A DNA stretch of 64,000 nucleotides from Cupriavidus taiwanensis LMG 19424 (GTDB taxonomy: Bacteria; Pseudomonadota; Gammaproteobacteria; Burkholderiales; Burkholderiaceae). The translations under genes were made by a program, and so were the position numbers. The stretch spans positions 682,001 to 746,000 of the forward strand of contig NC_010528.1 in the NCBI RefSeq assembly GCF_000069785.1, given 5' to 3'. The notes beneath the pieces were generated by a model. It was not told the DNA's origin, made no database searches, and worked only from the letters and a program-made list of their open reading frames with translations. Shown here in pieces: positions 63,465 to 64,000 of this stretch (positions within the stretch are counted from its first letter, which is position 1; each line of letters begins with the position of its first letter).

Positions 63465-64000
63465 ATGTCCCTGAATGTTCCCGTCCCGCGCGACGTTGCC
63501 GCCGCCGACGCCCTGCCTGAACCCGAACCCGCACCGTTGCCGGCGAGCGCGCAGCCGGTGCCCGACGGCGGCGCCGCGCGCGACCTGTCCGGCCTGGCGT
63601 GGCTGGCACCCAGCCTGCGCAGCGCGCTCGAAGACGCCGCCGCGGAGCTGGGCCACTATGTCGATGAAGTGTGCCAGGCGCCCGAGGCGCTGGGCGCGCG
63701 CGATACCACCTCGCTGCGGCTGGCCGGCCAGCATCTGCACCAGGCGGCCGGTGCCGTGCATATCGTCGGGCTGCGCGGGACCGATCCGTATTGCCAGGCG
63801 CTGCGCCGCCTGCTCGATGCCATCGACGCCGGCACCGTTGCCGCCGGCCCCGAGGCGCTGGCGGTATTCCGCGCCGGCGTGCAGGCGCTGGCCGAGTATG
63901 TCGATGACCTGATGGCCGGCGACGACGAGGCCCCGCTGCGCCTGTTCCAGCCCTATGCCGCCGTGCTTGCCACGCTGGGCGAGGAACGCGTGCACCCCGC
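63465..64000 (+). CDS. chpA: Chemotaxis kinase ChpA/PilL, N-terminal part, cut by the window end
   Basis: The frame opens at 63465 and runs to the edge without a stop, giving about 178 residues. A Pro/Ala-rich start is followed by GLAWLAPSLRSALEDAAAELGHYVDEV and SLRLAGQHLHQAAGAVHIVGLRG, the N-terminal and first Hpt-like helical blocks of ChpA-type hybrid kinases. Its place after pilJ fits. The catalytic, CheW and receiver domains lie beyond the window. Confidence 0.85.
   Translation, partial: MSLNVPVPRDVAAADALPEPEPAPLPASAQPVPDGGAARDLSGLAWLAPSLRSALEDAAAELGHYVDEVCQAPEALGARDTTSLRLAGQHLHQAAGAVHIVGLRGTDPYCQALRRLLDAIDAGTVAAGPEALAVFRAGVQALAEYVDDLMAGDDEAPLRLFQPYAAVLATLGEERVHP

Noticed and set aside
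60347..63466. A 1039-codon open frame on the minus strand opposite pilI and pilJ
   Set aside because: The product is rich in His, Gly, Arg and Leu as typical for reverse reading of GC-rich genes; the forward genes are clear family members.

Overview
The window is GC-rich chromosomal DNA from a beta-proteobacterium of the Burkholderiaceae, most likely Cupriavidus or a close Ralstonia relative. This rests on codon usage, the groESL operon with a CIRCE element, a Bug-type (TctC) solute-binding protein, a tad/flp pilus locus and a pilGHIJ-chpA chemosensory operon. No rRNA, tRNA, CRISPR array, insertion sequence or prophage was found. Genes run off both ends: a MASE1 membrane sensor on the left and ChpA on the right.

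Layout. 0-10.5 kb: MASE1 sensor, NTF2-like protein, diheme cytochrome c, membrane acyltransferase, a molybdenum hydroxylase pair (2Fe-2S plus Tat-exported large subunit), a small winged-helix regulator, two exported proteins, and a TetR regulator divergent from a tiny exported repeat protein across a perfect palindrome. 10.5-25 kb: a catabolic island. One unit encodes a citryl-CoA-lyase-like enzyme, an acyl-CoA ligase and an intradiol ring-cleavage dioxygenase. An IclR regulator faces a second, long unit with LeuC/LeuD-like hydratase subunits, a Bug protein, a beta-hydroxyacid dehydrogenase, a full branched-chain-type ABC transporter, an NTF2-like protein and a YciI-like protein. A YcaC-type hydrolase follows. 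Together these look like uptake and degradation of an aromatic or tricarboxylic compound not identifiable from sequence. 25.2-28.3 kb: groES-groEL under a CIRCE promoter, then a metallophosphoesterase.

28.4-41.2 kb: a minus-strand tad (Flp pilus) operon reading flp, second pilin, tadV, a MoxR-like AAA ATPase, rcpC, rcpA, lipoprotein, tadG, tadE-like, tadE, tadZ, tadA, tadB, tadC, then a terminator. 42.3-47.2 kb: a glycan module (GT87-like, GtrB-like, GtrA-like, methyltransferase) and a sigma-54 activator. 48.4-54.4 kb: a LysR regulator and an MFS transporter carry near-identical upstream sequences but are separated by a two-gene block (PAP2-type membrane protein and a polytopic spermidine-synthase-like protein) that looks inserted between them. 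54.4-64 kb: an ICMT-like methyltransferase, a TPM/TPM/LemA cluster, hemL, rubredoxin, and pilG-pilH-pilI-pilJ-chpA controlling twitching motility.

The points most worth following are the unassigned catabolic island, including a Ser at the usual catalytic Asp position of its lyase-like enzyme; the duplicated LysR-type control region around the PAP2/synthase block; the AAA ATPase inside the tad operon; and the small exported repeat protein under apparent TetR control.
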